In this document: piece after piece, positions 8,326 to 16,305 of the stretch | Numbering within the stretch: the first letter of the stretch is position 1 | How the letters are laid out: each line of letters starts with the position of its first letter | Assembly (NCBI RefSeq): GCF_003265345.1 | Contig: NZ_QFWW01000020.1 | Coordinates: forward strand, 62,001 to 126,000 | Length of the DNA: 64,000 nucleotides | Source: Lentzea terrae | GTDB lineage: Bacteria > Actinomycetota > Actinomycetes > Mycobacteriales > Pseudonocardiaceae | Reading direction: 5' to 3' | The notes under the pieces: model-generated | The model's input: only the letters and a program-made list of their open reading frames with translations | Databases searched by the model: none | What the model was told of the DNA's origin: nothing | Position numbers and translations under genes: made by a program

Positions 8326-9348
8326 TCAGCGCCAGCCGAGCGCCGGTGCCACGTGCACGAGGATGTTCTCGATGACGTGCGCGCAGTAGTCGGCGCCGAG
8401 CTGGTTGGGCACGGTCAGCAGCAACGTGTCGGCCTCGGCGATCGCCTCGTCCTCGGCCAGCTGCGCGACCAGCACCTCGGGCTCGGCCGCGTAGGAGCGT
8501 CCGAAGATCGCCTTGTTCGGCCCGTCGATGAAGCCGATCTGGTCCCGGCTCTCGCCGTCACCACCGAAGTACGCGTCGTCCAGGTCGGTGGTGATGGCGA
8601 AGATGCTGCGCGACACCGAAACCCGCGGCTCGCGCTGCCACCCCGCCTCCGTCCACGCCTTGCGGAACGCCCGGATCTGCTCGGCCTGCTGCACGTGGAA
8701 CGGCGCCCCGCCCTCGTCGAACTTCAGCGTCGAGCTCATCAGGTTCATGCCCTGCTCAGCCGCCCACACCGCGGTGCCGTTGGAGCCGGCGCCCCACCAG
8801 ATCCGGTCCCGCAGGCCGGGCGAGTGCGGCTCGAGCCGCAGCAGCCCCGGCGGGTTCGGGAACATCGGCCGCGGGTTGGGCCGCGCGAAGCCCTCGCCCT
8901 CGAGCACCTTCAGGAACACCTCGGCGTGCCGGCGGGCCATGTCGGCCTCGGTCTCACCCTCCGCGGGCTGGTAGCCGAAGTGCCGCCACCCGTCGACGAC
9001 CTGCTCGGGCGATCCCCTGGAGATGCCGAGCTGCAGCCTGCCGCCCGCGATGAGGTCGGCGGACCCGGCGTCCTCGACCATGTACATCGGGTTCTCGTAC
9101 CGCATGTCGATGACGCCGGTGCCGATCTCGATGCGCTCCGTCTTCGCTCCGACGGCCGCGAGCAGCGGAAACGGCGACCCGAGCTGCCTCGCGAAGTGGT
9201 GCACCCGGAAGTAGGCGCCGTCCGCGCCCAGCTCCTCGGCGGCCACCGCGAGGTCGATCGACTGCAGCAGCGTGTCCGACGCGGACCTCGTCTGCGAGTG
9301 CGGGCTGTCCGACCAGTGCCCGAACGACAGGAAACCGATGTTCTTCAC
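8326..9348 (-). CDS. LLM-class flavin-dependent oxidoreductase
   Basis: A 340-residue luciferase-like TIM-barrel flavoprotein. It opens MKNIGFLSFGHWSDSP and has the typical barrel segments VAAEELGADGAYFRVHHF, ERIEIGTGVIDMRYENP and AGGRLQLGISRGSPEQVV. Family members use FMN or F420 and reduce or oxygenate small substrates; the cofactor cannot be told by eye. It is a full-length single-domain protein. Transcribed divergently from the DUF574 methyltransferase gene and convergent with the quinone reductase gene. Two neighbouring redox genes may be functionally linked, but nothing in the sequence proves it. Confidence 0.88.
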   Translation of the reverse strand: MKNIGFLSFGHWSDSPHSQTRSASDTLLQSIDLAVAAEELGADGAYFRVHHFARQLGSPFPLLAAVGAKTERIEIGTGVIDMRYENPMYMVEDAGSADLIAGGRLQLGISRGSPEQVVDGWRHFGYQPAEGETEADMARRHAEVFLKVLEGEGFARPNPRPMFPNPPGLLRLEPHSPGLRDRIWWGAGSNGTAVWAAEQGMNLMSSTLKFDEGGAPFHVQQAEQIRAFRKAWTEAGWQREPRVSVSRSIFAITTDLDDAYFGGDGESRDQIGFIDGPNKAIFGRSYAAEPEVLVAQLAEDEAIAEADTLLLTVPNQLGADYCAHVIENILVHVAPALGWR

Positions 9349-9467
9349 ACGACGGGGAACGCGGCGGCGGGCGCGGGCATTCCTGGCGAGCGCGAAACAC
9401 CTGTCCGAGCGACCATCTACAGCCTAGGGTGTTGCCGGTTCAGGACTCGACGACGAGGGACGGTCAA

Positions 9468-10274
9468 GTGGAGCGAGCGACGTGGGCGGGCCCGGACATC
9501 GACGTGTCCAAGCCGAGCGCGGCCCGGATCTACGACGCCCACCTGGGCGGCTTCCACAACTTCCAGGTCGACCGGGACGCCGCCGCCAAGATCGTGGCGT
9601 TCATGCCGGAGCTGCCCGACATCCTGCGCGCCAACCGGTCGTTCCTGCGCCGTGCGGTCCGCCACCTCGTCGGGCAGGGCGTCACGCAGTTCCTCGACCT
9701 GGGTTCCGGCATCCCGACTGTCGGCAACGTGCACGAGATCGCCTGGAAGGCGAACCCCGAGTGCCGGATCGTCTACGTCGACTCCGATCCGGTGGCCGTC
9801 TCGCACAGCCGCAACATCCTCGGCGGCATCGACAGGGCCACGGCCATCCATGGCGACATGCGGCAGCCGCAGAAGATCCTCGCCGACCCCGACACCCGGC
9901 GGCTGCTGGACTTCGACCAGCCGATCGCGGTGCTGATGTTCGCGGTGCTGCACTTCGTGGCCGACGAGGACGACCCGGCCGGCATCATCCGCACCTACCT
10001 CGACGCGATGGCGCCCGGCAGCTACCTGGCGATCTCCCACGCCACCCTGGAAGGGCCGGAGCGGGAGAAGGCCGAGGAAGCCACCGCGCAGTTCCAGCGC
10101 AGCGTCACCGACTTCTCGATGCGGACGCGTGCCGAGATCACCGCGCTGTTCGACGGGCTGGAACTGGTCGAGCCGGGTGTGGTCTACCTGCCGGAGTGGC
10201 GGCCGGACGCCGGCGACGAGATCGGTGAAGCCAGCCGCACCTCCACGTTCGCCGGGGTGGCACGCAAGCTCTAG
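9468..10274 (+). CDS. DUF574-type SAM-dependent methyltransferase
   Basis: A 268-residue protein of the actinobacterial DUF574 (Methyltransf_19) family. Typical features are the N-terminal PSAARIYDAHLGGFHNFQVD stretch, the SAM-binding motif FLDLGSGIPTVGNVHE and the acidic YVDSDPVAV loop. These proteins are numerous in actinomycetes and mostly have no known substrate. I start at GTG 9468, which has GAGGGA 7 nt upstream; an in-frame GTG at 9429 overlaps a TAGGGT -10-like box (9425-9430), so it is less likely. Its stop overlaps by 4 bp the stop of the sugar-binding-protein remnant on the other strand. Confidence 0.85.
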   Translation: MERATWAGPDIDVSKPSAARIYDAHLGGFHNFQVDRDAAAKIVAFMPELPDILRANRSFLRRAVRHLVGQGVTQFLDLGSGIPTVGNVHEIAWKANPECRIVYVDSDPVAVSHSRNILGGIDRATAIHGDMRQPQKILADPDTRRLLDFDQPIAVLMFAVLHFVADEDDPAGIIRTYLDAMAPGSYLAISHATLEGPEREKAEEATAQFQRSVTDFSMRTRAEITALFDGLELVEPGVVYLPEWRPDAGDEIGEASRTSTFAGVARKL

Positions 10275-10705
10275 GCGCCGGCTTTGCAGTCGTTGTCCAT
10301 CGCGGCGAACATCTTGTCCGGAGTGGACTGTCCGCTGAACACCTCCTGCAGCCCGGTGAGCATGGTCTGCTGCACCTTGGCGTTGGGCCAGAGCTGGTCC
10401 ATGAACGGCACGGTCCGGTTGTCGTTGATGAACTTCCCGACCTCGGCCAGCGACGGGTCGACCGAGAAGCCGGTGTCGGGCAACGACGGCAGCCCGCCCT
10501 GCTTGCCCACGAACACGTTCATGCCCTGCGGGGACATCACGAAGTCGACGAACTTCAACGCGAGGTCCTTGTTCTTCGCCTTGGCGTTCACGCTGTAGCC
10601 GGCACCAGCGGCGGCGGGCATCAGCTGGGCACCGGCGTCATCGGTGGCGGGCAACGGCTTCAGCGTGAACGTGCCGGCCGGGTTCTGCTTCTTGCGCAGC
10701 GCGAG
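10271..10705 (-). pseudogene. C-terminal remnant of an ABC sugar-binding protein
   Basis: About 145 residues match the C-terminal lobe of extracellular solute-binding proteins for sugars: YSVNAKAKNKDLALKFVDFV, MNVFVGKQGGLPS and a tail with DKMFAAMDNDCK. The signal peptide, lipobox and N-terminal lobe are all missing. Upstream of about 10705 the frame continues only as the antisense of the rhamnosidase remnant. This is therefore the tail of a formerly divergent gene cut by a deletion. No permease or ATPase genes are present nearby, so the transporter is lost here. The protein could not be exported or bind ligand. Confidence 0.75.
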
Positions 10706-10861
10706 TCCGCTTGGCGGCTCGACGGTGATCGGTTCTGGTTGCAGGTGGTCGTGCCCGCGGGGACTCAGGTGACCGTGGTGTTGCCGGATGGACAGCGGCA
10801 CACCGCCGGGCCGGGTACGCACACGTACGGCTGCGAGGTCGCGGCTAGCCTGGCGACGTGA
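10703..10861 (+). pseudogene. C-terminal remnant of a bacterial alpha-L-rhamnosidase
   Basis: The plus-strand frame reads ESAWRLDGDRFWLQVVVPAG, then TQVTVVLPDGQRHTAGPGTH and ends ...YGCEVAASLAT at the TGA 10859-10861. This matches the small beta-sandwich that closes bacterial GH78 alpha-L-rhamnosidases, where a W-R-x-DGD stretch precedes the V-P-G-T-x-x-x-V-x-L-P strand. About 50 of the usual 800-1000 residues remain and there is no start codon. It abuts the sugar-binding-protein remnant tail to tail of the deletion, and its stop overlaps the GTG start of the GNAT gene (GTGA), so the two genes were once coupled. Confidence 0.65.
10846..10851 (+). promoter_or_regulatory. -10 box (TAGCCT) for a leaderless GNAT mRNA
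   Basis: TAGCCT is followed by 6 nt and then the GTG start at 10858, with no Shine-Dalgarno sequence in between. This spacing is the usual signature of leaderless transcripts in actinomycetes. It lies inside the rhamnosidase remnant, so it may have become the main promoter after the upstream gene was lost. Confidence 0.4.
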
Positions 10862-11379
10862 TCCTCACCAGCGCCCGCCTCACGATCCGGCTGTTCCGCG
10901 CAGCGGACGCACCGACGCTGGCGGACTACCGGTCGGATCCGGAGGTGGCGCGTTATCAGGGCTGGAGCACGCCGTTCCCGGTCGACGCCGCGGTCAAGAT
11001 GATCGCGGAGATGACCGATCCCACCGCGCCGGGCTGGTTCCAGTACGCGGTCGAGCACAACGGTGCCGTGATCGGCGACGTCGGCGTCAACACCCACGAG
11101 AACCTCATGCAGGCCGACCTCGCCTACACGTTCGCCCCCGCGCACCAGGGTCACGGTTACGCCACGGAGGCCGTAGGCCGGATGGTGCAGCACCTGTTCA
11201 CCGACCGCGGCCTGCACCGCGTGTCCGCCGAGTGCGACGCCCGCAACGAGCGTTCGGCGAAGCTGCTGGCGCGACTCGGTTTCCGCCAGGAAGGCCTGCG
11301 CCTCCAGCACACCTGGATCAAGGGCGAGTGGACCGACGACCTCCTGTTCGGTCTGTTGGCCGCGGACTTCGAGCCGTAG
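10858..11379 (+). CDS. GNAT N-acetyltransferase (RimJ/RimL-like)
   Basis: A 173-residue GNAT acetyltransferase. It starts VILTSARLTIRLFRAADAPT, typical of the RimJ/RimL branch, and carries the acetyl-CoA loop HQGHGYATEAV and the C-terminal NERSAKLLARLGFRQEG strand-loop. Such enzymes acetylate the N-termini of ribosomal proteins or small amines and drugs; the target is unknown. The GTG start overlaps the stop of the rhamnosidase remnant. It is followed by a 106-bp gap before the LacI-type regulator gene on the same strand. Confidence 0.85.
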   Translation: MILTSARLTIRLFRAADAPTLADYRSDPEVARYQGWSTPFPVDAAVKMIAEMTDPTAPGWFQYAVEHNGAVIGDVGVNTHENLMQADLAYTFAPAHQGHGYATEAVGRMVQHLFTDRGLHRVSAECDARNERSAKLLARLGFRQEGLRLQHTWIKGEWTDDLLFGLLAADFEP

Positions 11380-11428
11380 CACTTTTGCGAGATCGTGCCT
11401 TGACGACGGACTCCCGCCAGTCGCAGTA

Positions 11429-11442
11429 TGACTGCGCAGTCA
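11429..11442. promoter_or_regulatory. 14-bp perfect palindrome, candidate LacI-family operator
   Basis: TGACTGCGCAGTCA is a perfect palindrome 43 bp upstream of the LacI-type regulator start. LacI proteins bind palindromes of about this length with a central CG or GC, and often control their own gene. No second clear copy was found upstream of the beta-galactosidase gene. Confidence 0.4.
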
Positions 11443-11485
11443 GACAGGTCAGACCAAGATCGGCAACGCAACTGCGGGAGCTACC

Positions 11486-12508
11486 GTGCGACAGATGAGT
11501 CCGGGTGGGAGCTCTGCCGTGCGCAGCGTCGACGTGGCCCGGCTGGCCGGGGTCTCGCAGAAGACCGTGTCCAGGGTCCTCAACGACGAGCCGTACGTGT
11601 CCGCGGACGTGCGCCGCCGCGTGCTGGAGGCCGCCGAGCAACTCGGCTACCGCCTCAACAACGCGGCGCGCGCGCTGGCGTCCGGACGCACCCGGTCCAT
11701 CGGTGTGGTCGCGCTCGGCACGGCGCTGTACGGCCCGGCTTCGTTGCTCATCGGGATCGAACGGGCCGCGCGCGACACCGGCTACGCGCTGCGTGTGGTG
11801 AGCACCGTGGAAGGCGATCCGAACGGTGTGGCCGGGGCGGTGAGCTCGTTGCTGGACCAGGGTGTCGACGGCATCGTGATCTCCGAACCGATCGACGACG
11901 GCCCGGTGCCGGTGAAGATCGACGTCCCGGTGCTCGTCCTCGGTGCGCCGCCGTCCTTCACGGCGCCGCAGGTCCTGAGTGCGAGCGTTCGTGCGCACGA
12001 CATGGCGCGGGCGGCCACCGACCACCTGCTCGATCTCGGGCATGCGACCGTGCACCACGTCGCAGGCCCGCAACGCTGGTTCGCCGCCCAGGACCGCCTG
12101 GACGGCTGGCGCACCGCCCTCGCCGCGCGCGACGCCCCCGAACCGCCGGTGTTCGAGGGCGACTGGTCGGCGGACTCCGGTTACGCGGCAGGTCGCCAGC
12201 TGGCGCAAACCCCTGGTGTGACAGCGGTTTTCGCGGCGAACGACGACATGGCGATCGGGTTGATCCGCGCGCTCGTCGAGACCGGCCGCAGGGTGCCCGA
12301 GGACGTCAGCGTGGTCGGTTTCGACGACGTTCCGGTCGCCCCGTACATCACTCCTCCCCTGACCACGGTGCGGCAGCCGTTCGACGCGGTGGCCAGGGAA
12401 GGGCTCAGCCTGCTCGTGCACGCCATCGAGAAACGTGATCTCCCGGCGACGGGCGGCCAACCGGTCGACCTGATCGTCCGCGCCTCCACGGCGCCCCCAC
12501 CCGCGTAG
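11486..12508 (+). CDS. LacI-family transcription regulator
   Basis: A 340-residue regulator. The N-terminal HTH reads SVDVARLAGVSQKTVSRVLN and the hinge helix NNAARALASGRT. The rest is a periplasmic-binding-like sugar-sensing core ending with the typical VSVVGFDDVPVAPYITPPLT. GTG 11486 is chosen because GGGAG lies 5-6 nt upstream; an ATG at 11495 is the alternative. It precedes the GH42 and Asp-box glycosidase genes on the same strand and is the obvious candidate repressor of that unit, with a galactoside or related sugar as inducer by inference. Confidence 0.9.
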   Translation: MRQMSPGGSSAVRSVDVARLAGVSQKTVSRVLNDEPYVSADVRRRVLEAAEQLGYRLNNAARALASGRTRSIGVVALGTALYGPASLLIGIERAARDTGYALRVVSTVEGDPNGVAGAVSSLLDQGVDGIVISEPIDDGPVPVKIDVPVLVLGAPPSFTAPQVLSASVRAHDMARAATDHLLDLGHATVHHVAGPQRWFAAQDRLDGWRTALAARDAPEPPVFEGDWSADSGYAAGRQLAQTPGVTAVFAANDDMAIGLIRALVETGRRVPEDVSVVGFDDVPVAPYITPPLTTVRQPFDAVAREGLSLLVHAIEKRDLPATGGQPVDLIVRASTAPPPA

Positions 12509-12584
12509 TCGTTCGCGCACCTCCCCTCAGCACGCCGCCCCGGCTCGCGTGCCGATCTCCCCTGCCCGCCTCCAGGAGTCATCC

Positions 12585-12626
12585 ATGCCCGAGACCGGAC
12601 TGGCCACCGGCGCCGTCAAGCAATGA
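12585..12626 (+). CDS. 13-codon upstream ORF (MPETGLATGAVKQ)
   Basis: ATG 12585 has AGGAG 6 nt upstream and the frame stops at 12626, 23 bp before the beta-galactosidase start. The TGA overlaps an ATG at 12623 that is in the beta-galactosidase frame. It may be a leader peptide that couples translation, or the surviving first codons of a deleted transporter gene; the nearby loss of a sugar-binding protein fits the second view. Peptide function is not implied. Confidence 0.35.
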   Translation: MPETGLATGAVKQ

Positions 12627-12649
12627 TCGAGTCGAAAGAGGTTCTGCCC

Positions 12650-14737
12650 ATGGCGGTTCTGCCCGCCCGTGTCCTGTTCGGCGCCGCCTACTACCACGAG
12701 TACCAGCTCCGCGACCGGCTCGAGGAAGACTTGGACCTGATGGTCGAGGCCCACTTCTCCGTCATCAGGGTCGGCGAGTCGGTGTGGTCGACCTGGGAAC
12801 CCGAGAACGGCCGGTTCGACCTCGACTGGCTGCAACCTGTGCTCGACGGCGCGCACGAGCGCGGGATCTCGGTGGTCCTCGGGACACCGACCTACGCGGT
12901 GCCGCCGTGGCTCGCCCGGCAGTACCCGGAGATCACCGGTGAACGGGCCACCGGGCAACGGATCGGCTGGGGTGCGCGGCAGGAGGTCGACTTCACCCAC
13001 CCCGCGTTCCGCTTCCACGCCGAACGCGTCATCCGCGCGATCATCTCCCGGTACGCGTACCACCCGGCCGTCATCGGGTTCCAGGTGGACAACGAGCCGG
13101 GCAACGAGTTGCTGCACAACCACGGCGTGTTCCAGCGGTTCGTCGACCACCTGCGCGACAAGTACGGCGACGTCGAGACGCTCAACCGCGAGTGGGGCCT
13201 GGTCTACTGGTCGCACCGGCTGTCCACCTGGGCCGACCTGTGGACCCCGGACGGCAACTTCCAGCCGCAGTACGACGTGGCGTGGCGGGAGTTCCAGGCC
13301 CGCCAGGTGACCGAGTTCATCGGGTGGCAGGCGGACATCGTGCGCGAGTACGCCCGTCCCGAGCAGTTCGTCACCACCTGCATCTCGTACACGCGGCGCG
13401 CCGTGGCCGACGACGAGCTGAGCGCCGGTCTCGACATCGCCTCCGGCAACCCGTACTACGACATGCAGGACGGCCTGGCGCTGCCGGACCAGACCCCCGA
13501 CGACTTCGAGCAGAAGTGGAAGACCACCGGCGTGTGGTCGCTGTACCAGACCGCCGACTGGATGTTCTCCTCGCGCCAGGAACCGTTCCTGGTCACCGAG
13601 ACCAACGCCGGTTCCATCGGTCACTCGTGGGAGAACCGCCCCGCGTTCGACGGCCAGTGGCGGCAGGCCGCGTGGGCGCTGGTGGGCCGCGGTGCGCGCA
13701 TGATCGAGTACTGGCACTGGCACACCCTGCACTTCGGCGCCGAGACCTACTGGGGCGGAATCCTGCCCCACAACGGGAAGCCGGGCCGCACGTACGCACA
13801 GCTCGCCGCGCTGGGTGCCGAGTTCGACCAGGCGGGCGCGCTGGTCGCCGGACTCGAACCGGACGCCGACATCACGATGGTCTACTCGACGCCCAGCAAG
13901 TGGCTCATGCAGAAGTACCCGCCGTTGTCCACTTCGGACCGTGAGCCGGACCCCGCCGCGTACCACCGGATCATCGACCCGTTCTACCGCGGTGCGTTCG
14001 ACGCGGGCCGGCAGGTGCGGCTCGTGCACGCCGCGCAGCTCAGCGACCGGATGACGCCGGCGGAGGCCGCGACACGGCATCCGGTGCTGATCGCGGCGGC
14101 GTTGTACGTGGTGGACGACGCGACGATCGACTGGCTCGCCGCCTACGCCCAGGCGGGCGGCCACCTCGTGCTCGGGCCGCGCACCGCCTACGCCGACCAC
14201 GAGGCACGGGCCCGGCCCGAGACCCAGCCCGCCAGGTTGGTCGAAGCCGCCGGAGTCCGCTACGACGAGTTCAGCAACCTCCGCGCGCCCATCGCTGTCA
14301 ACGGACTCACGGAGAACGCCACGGCGACCCACTGGGCCGACGGACTCACCGTGATCAACGCCGAGGTGCTCGCCGAGTACGACCACCCGCACTTCGGCCG
14401 CTGGCCCGCGATCACCACGCGCGCCCACGGCAAGGGTCGCGTGACGTGCGTCGGCACCGTGCCCGGCCGCGACCTCGCCCGTGCGCTGGCCGAATGGCTG
14501 GTGCCCCTGACCGTGCACGGATGGCGCGACCTGCCCGCCTCCGTGACGGCGACCACCGGCACCTCCGCCGACGGCCGCCGCGTGCACGTCCTGCACAACT
14601 GGAACTGGGGACCCGCCCGCGCCAAGGCACCTGTGGACCTGACCGACGTGCTCGCGGACGGTTCCGTGCCGGCCGGCACGGAGGTGGAACTGGGTGCCTG
14701 GGACGTGCGCGTGTTCGTCAGCGTTCCGACCGACTGA
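12650..14737 (+). CDS. GH42 beta-galactosidase
   Basis: A 695-residue cytosolic glycoside hydrolase of family 42. The order is catalytic TIM barrel (about 10-390), trimerisation domain with a Rossmann-like VLIAAALYVVDDA segment (about 395-615), and a small C-terminal sandwich. The acid/base is Glu149 in QVDNEPGNE and the nucleophile Glu317 in VTETNAGS. It has no signal peptide, so it acts on imported oligosaccharides. ATG 12650 is chosen because AAAGAGG lies 8 nt upstream; an ATG at 12623 would add nine unconserved residues. It is the first gene of a two-gene unit with the secreted glycosidase 10 bp downstream. Family members cleave beta-galactosides, often galactan or arabinogalactan fragments. 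Confidence 0.92.
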   Translation: MAVLPARVLFGAAYYHEYQLRDRLEEDLDLMVEAHFSVIRVGESVWSTWEPENGRFDLDWLQPVLDGAHERGISVVLGTPTYAVPPWLARQYPEITGERATGQRIGWGARQEVDFTHPAFRFHAERVIRAIISRYAYHPAVIGFQVDNEPGNELLHNHGVFQRFVDHLRDKYGDVETLNREWGLVYWSHRLSTWADLWTPDGNFQPQYDVAWREFQARQVTEFIGWQADIVREYARPEQFVTTCISYTRRAVADDELSAGLDIASGNPYYDMQDGLALPDQTPDDFEQKWKTTGVWSLYQTADWMFSSRQEPFLVTETNAGSIGHSWENRPAFDGQWRQAAWALVGRGARMIEYWHWHTLHFGAETYWGGILPHNGKPGRTYAQLAALGAEFDQAGALVAGLEPDADITMVYSTPSKWLMQKYPPLSTSDREPDPAAYHRIIDPFYRGAFDAGRQVRLVHAAQLSDRMTPAEAATRHPVLIAAALYVVDDATIDWLAAYAQAGGHLVLGPRTAYADHEARARPETQPARLVEAAGVRYDEFSNLRAPIAVNGLTENATATHWADGLTVINAEVLAEYDHPHFGRWPAITTRAHGKGRVTCVGTVPGRDLARALAEWLVPLTVHGWRDLPASVTATTGTSADGRRVHVLHNWNWGPARAKAPVDLTDVLADGSVPAGTEVELGAWDVRVFVSVPTD

Positions 14738-14747
14738 GGAGCAATCG

Positions 14748-16268
14748 ATGATTTCCCTGCACAGAAAACGAACGTGGCTGCTGACAGCGTTGCTCGTCGT
14801 GGTGGGCAGCACACTTGGCGGGTCGCCCGCTCTGGCCTGCGGTCCGTCGGTGCTCGTGGCGCCGTCCGGTGACTGCACTCGCCCGTACTGCTTCACCTAC
14901 GCCAAGTCCGCACAGCTGCCCAGCGGCCGCATCGTTGCCACGTATGAGGACAACAACCAGCCGCTGGAGAACATGACCTTCCCGATCTGGAGCAGCACCG
15001 ACCACGGCAAGTCCTGGTCGCGCCGCTCGAAGGTCGCGGACACGTCGCCGCGCCGGTGGGGCAACTGGACCAACCCGAACCTTTACGTGCTGCCGCAACG
15101 GATCGGCACCATGCCGGCGGGAACCCTGTTGCTCGCCGGGATCTCCTCGCCACCGGACCGCTCGGCGACCGCGATCCAGCTCTACCGCAGCAACGACGAG
15201 GGCGCGACCTGGCGCTGGGTGAGCGAGGTGGCGCTCGGCGGCGGCCAGTGGGGCAGCCCGAACCCCACGCCGATCTGGGAGCCCTACCTGCTCGCGGCGA
15301 ACAACCGGCTGATCGTCTACTACTCCGACGAACGCGACAAGGCGAACCACGACCAGAAGATCGTGCACCAGACCTCGACCGACGGTCTGCGATGGGGCCC
15401 GGTGGTCGAGGACGTGGCGATGGCGGACCGCGCGCTGCGGCCCGGAATGCCTGTGGTGACGCGGATGTCCGACGGCCGGTACCTCATGGTGTACGAGATG
15501 GTCGGGCAGCCGAACACGCCCAACAACTTCAAGATCTCGGCGGACCCCGAGTCGTGGAACTCCGGTGACGGCGGCACGACGATCGACCACGGCGGCAGCC
15601 CGACGGTCGTCACGCTGCCCAGCGGCAGGCTCGTCTACAACTCCCACGGCTCAGGTGACGTCCGGGTCAACACGGGCAACGGCAGCGGTCCGTGGACGCC
15701 GGTGCGCACCACGATGCCCAACGGGTACAGCCGGATGCTCCAGCCGGTCGCGGGCACCGGGCGGGTGCTGATCCTGTCCGTGGAAGGCTTCTGGGTCAAC
15801 GCGCGCAACACGGTTCGCTACGGCGACGTCGACCTCGGTCACTCCGCCGGCGCCTACTACAAGCTGGTGAACCGCCAGACCGGCAAGGTGCTCGACACCT
15901 CCCAGGCGAGTCTGCAGGACGGCGCCGACCTGGTGCAGTGGGCCGACAACGGCGGCGCGAACCAGCAGTGGCACGTGACCGACGTCGGCAGCGGCTACCG
16001 GACGTTGTTCAACCGCAACAGCGGCCGGGTGCTGTCGATCTGGGGCACCAGCACGGCGGACAACGCCCGTGCCGTGCAGTGGGTGGAGAACATCGGCGCC
16101 GACCAGCAGTGGCAGCTGGTCCCCGTCGGCGCCTACTACCGGCTCGTGGCGCGGCACAGCGGCAGCGCGCTGTCGGTGCTGGACGGCGCCGGCGCGGACG
16201 GCGCGCAGATCGTGCAGCGGCCCTACACCGGGGCGCTCGACCAGCAGTGGCGGCTCGTCCGAGTCTAG
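14748..16268 (+). CDS. secreted Asp-box glycosidase with ricin-type lectin domain
   Basis: A 506-residue exported enzyme. A Sec signal peptide (residues 1 to about 33, ending GSPALA-C) is followed by a six-bladed propeller with Asp boxes SSTDHGKSW and SNDEGATW, then a C-terminal ricin-type beta-trefoil (about 370-506) with three QxW repeats (ANQQW, ADQQW, LDQQW). The propeller fits sialidase-like GH33 or exo-arabinanase-like GH93; its partnership with GH42 and a former rhamnosidase makes a plant arabinogalactan substrate more likely, by inference. GAGG at -11 precedes the ATG, which lies 10 bp after the GH42 stop, so both are probably one transcript. Confidence 0.82.
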   Translation: MISLHRKRTWLLTALLVVVGSTLGGSPALACGPSVLVAPSGDCTRPYCFTYAKSAQLPSGRIVATYEDNNQPLENMTFPIWSSTDHGKSWSRRSKVADTSPRRWGNWTNPNLYVLPQRIGTMPAGTLLLAGISSPPDRSATAIQLYRSNDEGATWRWVSEVALGGGQWGSPNPTPIWEPYLLAANNRLIVYYSDERDKANHDQKIVHQTSTDGLRWGPVVEDVAMADRALRPGMPVVTRMSDGRYLMVYEMVGQPNTPNNFKISADPESWNSGDGGTTIDHGGSPTVVTLPSGRLVYNSHGSGDVRVNTGNGSGPWTPVRTTMPNGYSRMLQPVAGTGRVLILSVEGFWVNARNTVRYGDVDLGHSAGAYYKLVNRQTGKVLDTSQASLQDGADLVQWADNGGANQQWHVTDVGSGYRTLFNRNSGRVLSIWGTSTADNARAVQWVENIGADQQWQLVPVGAYYRLVARHSGSALSVLDGAGADGAQIVQRPYTGALDQQWRLVRV

Positions 16269-16270
16269 TG

Positions 16271-16285
16271 AGTCCACTATGGACT
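16271..16285. promoter_or_regulatory. palindrome upstream of carbonic anhydrase gene
   Basis: AGTCCA-CTA-TGGACT is a perfect 6-bp inverted repeat with a 3-nt centre, 20 bp upstream of the chosen carbonic anhydrase start and 2 bp after the glycosidase stop. It could be an operator or a weak hairpin; no T-tract follows. Confidence 0.3.
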
Positions 16286-16305
16286 TCGAATCTACCGTCC
16301 CTGGC

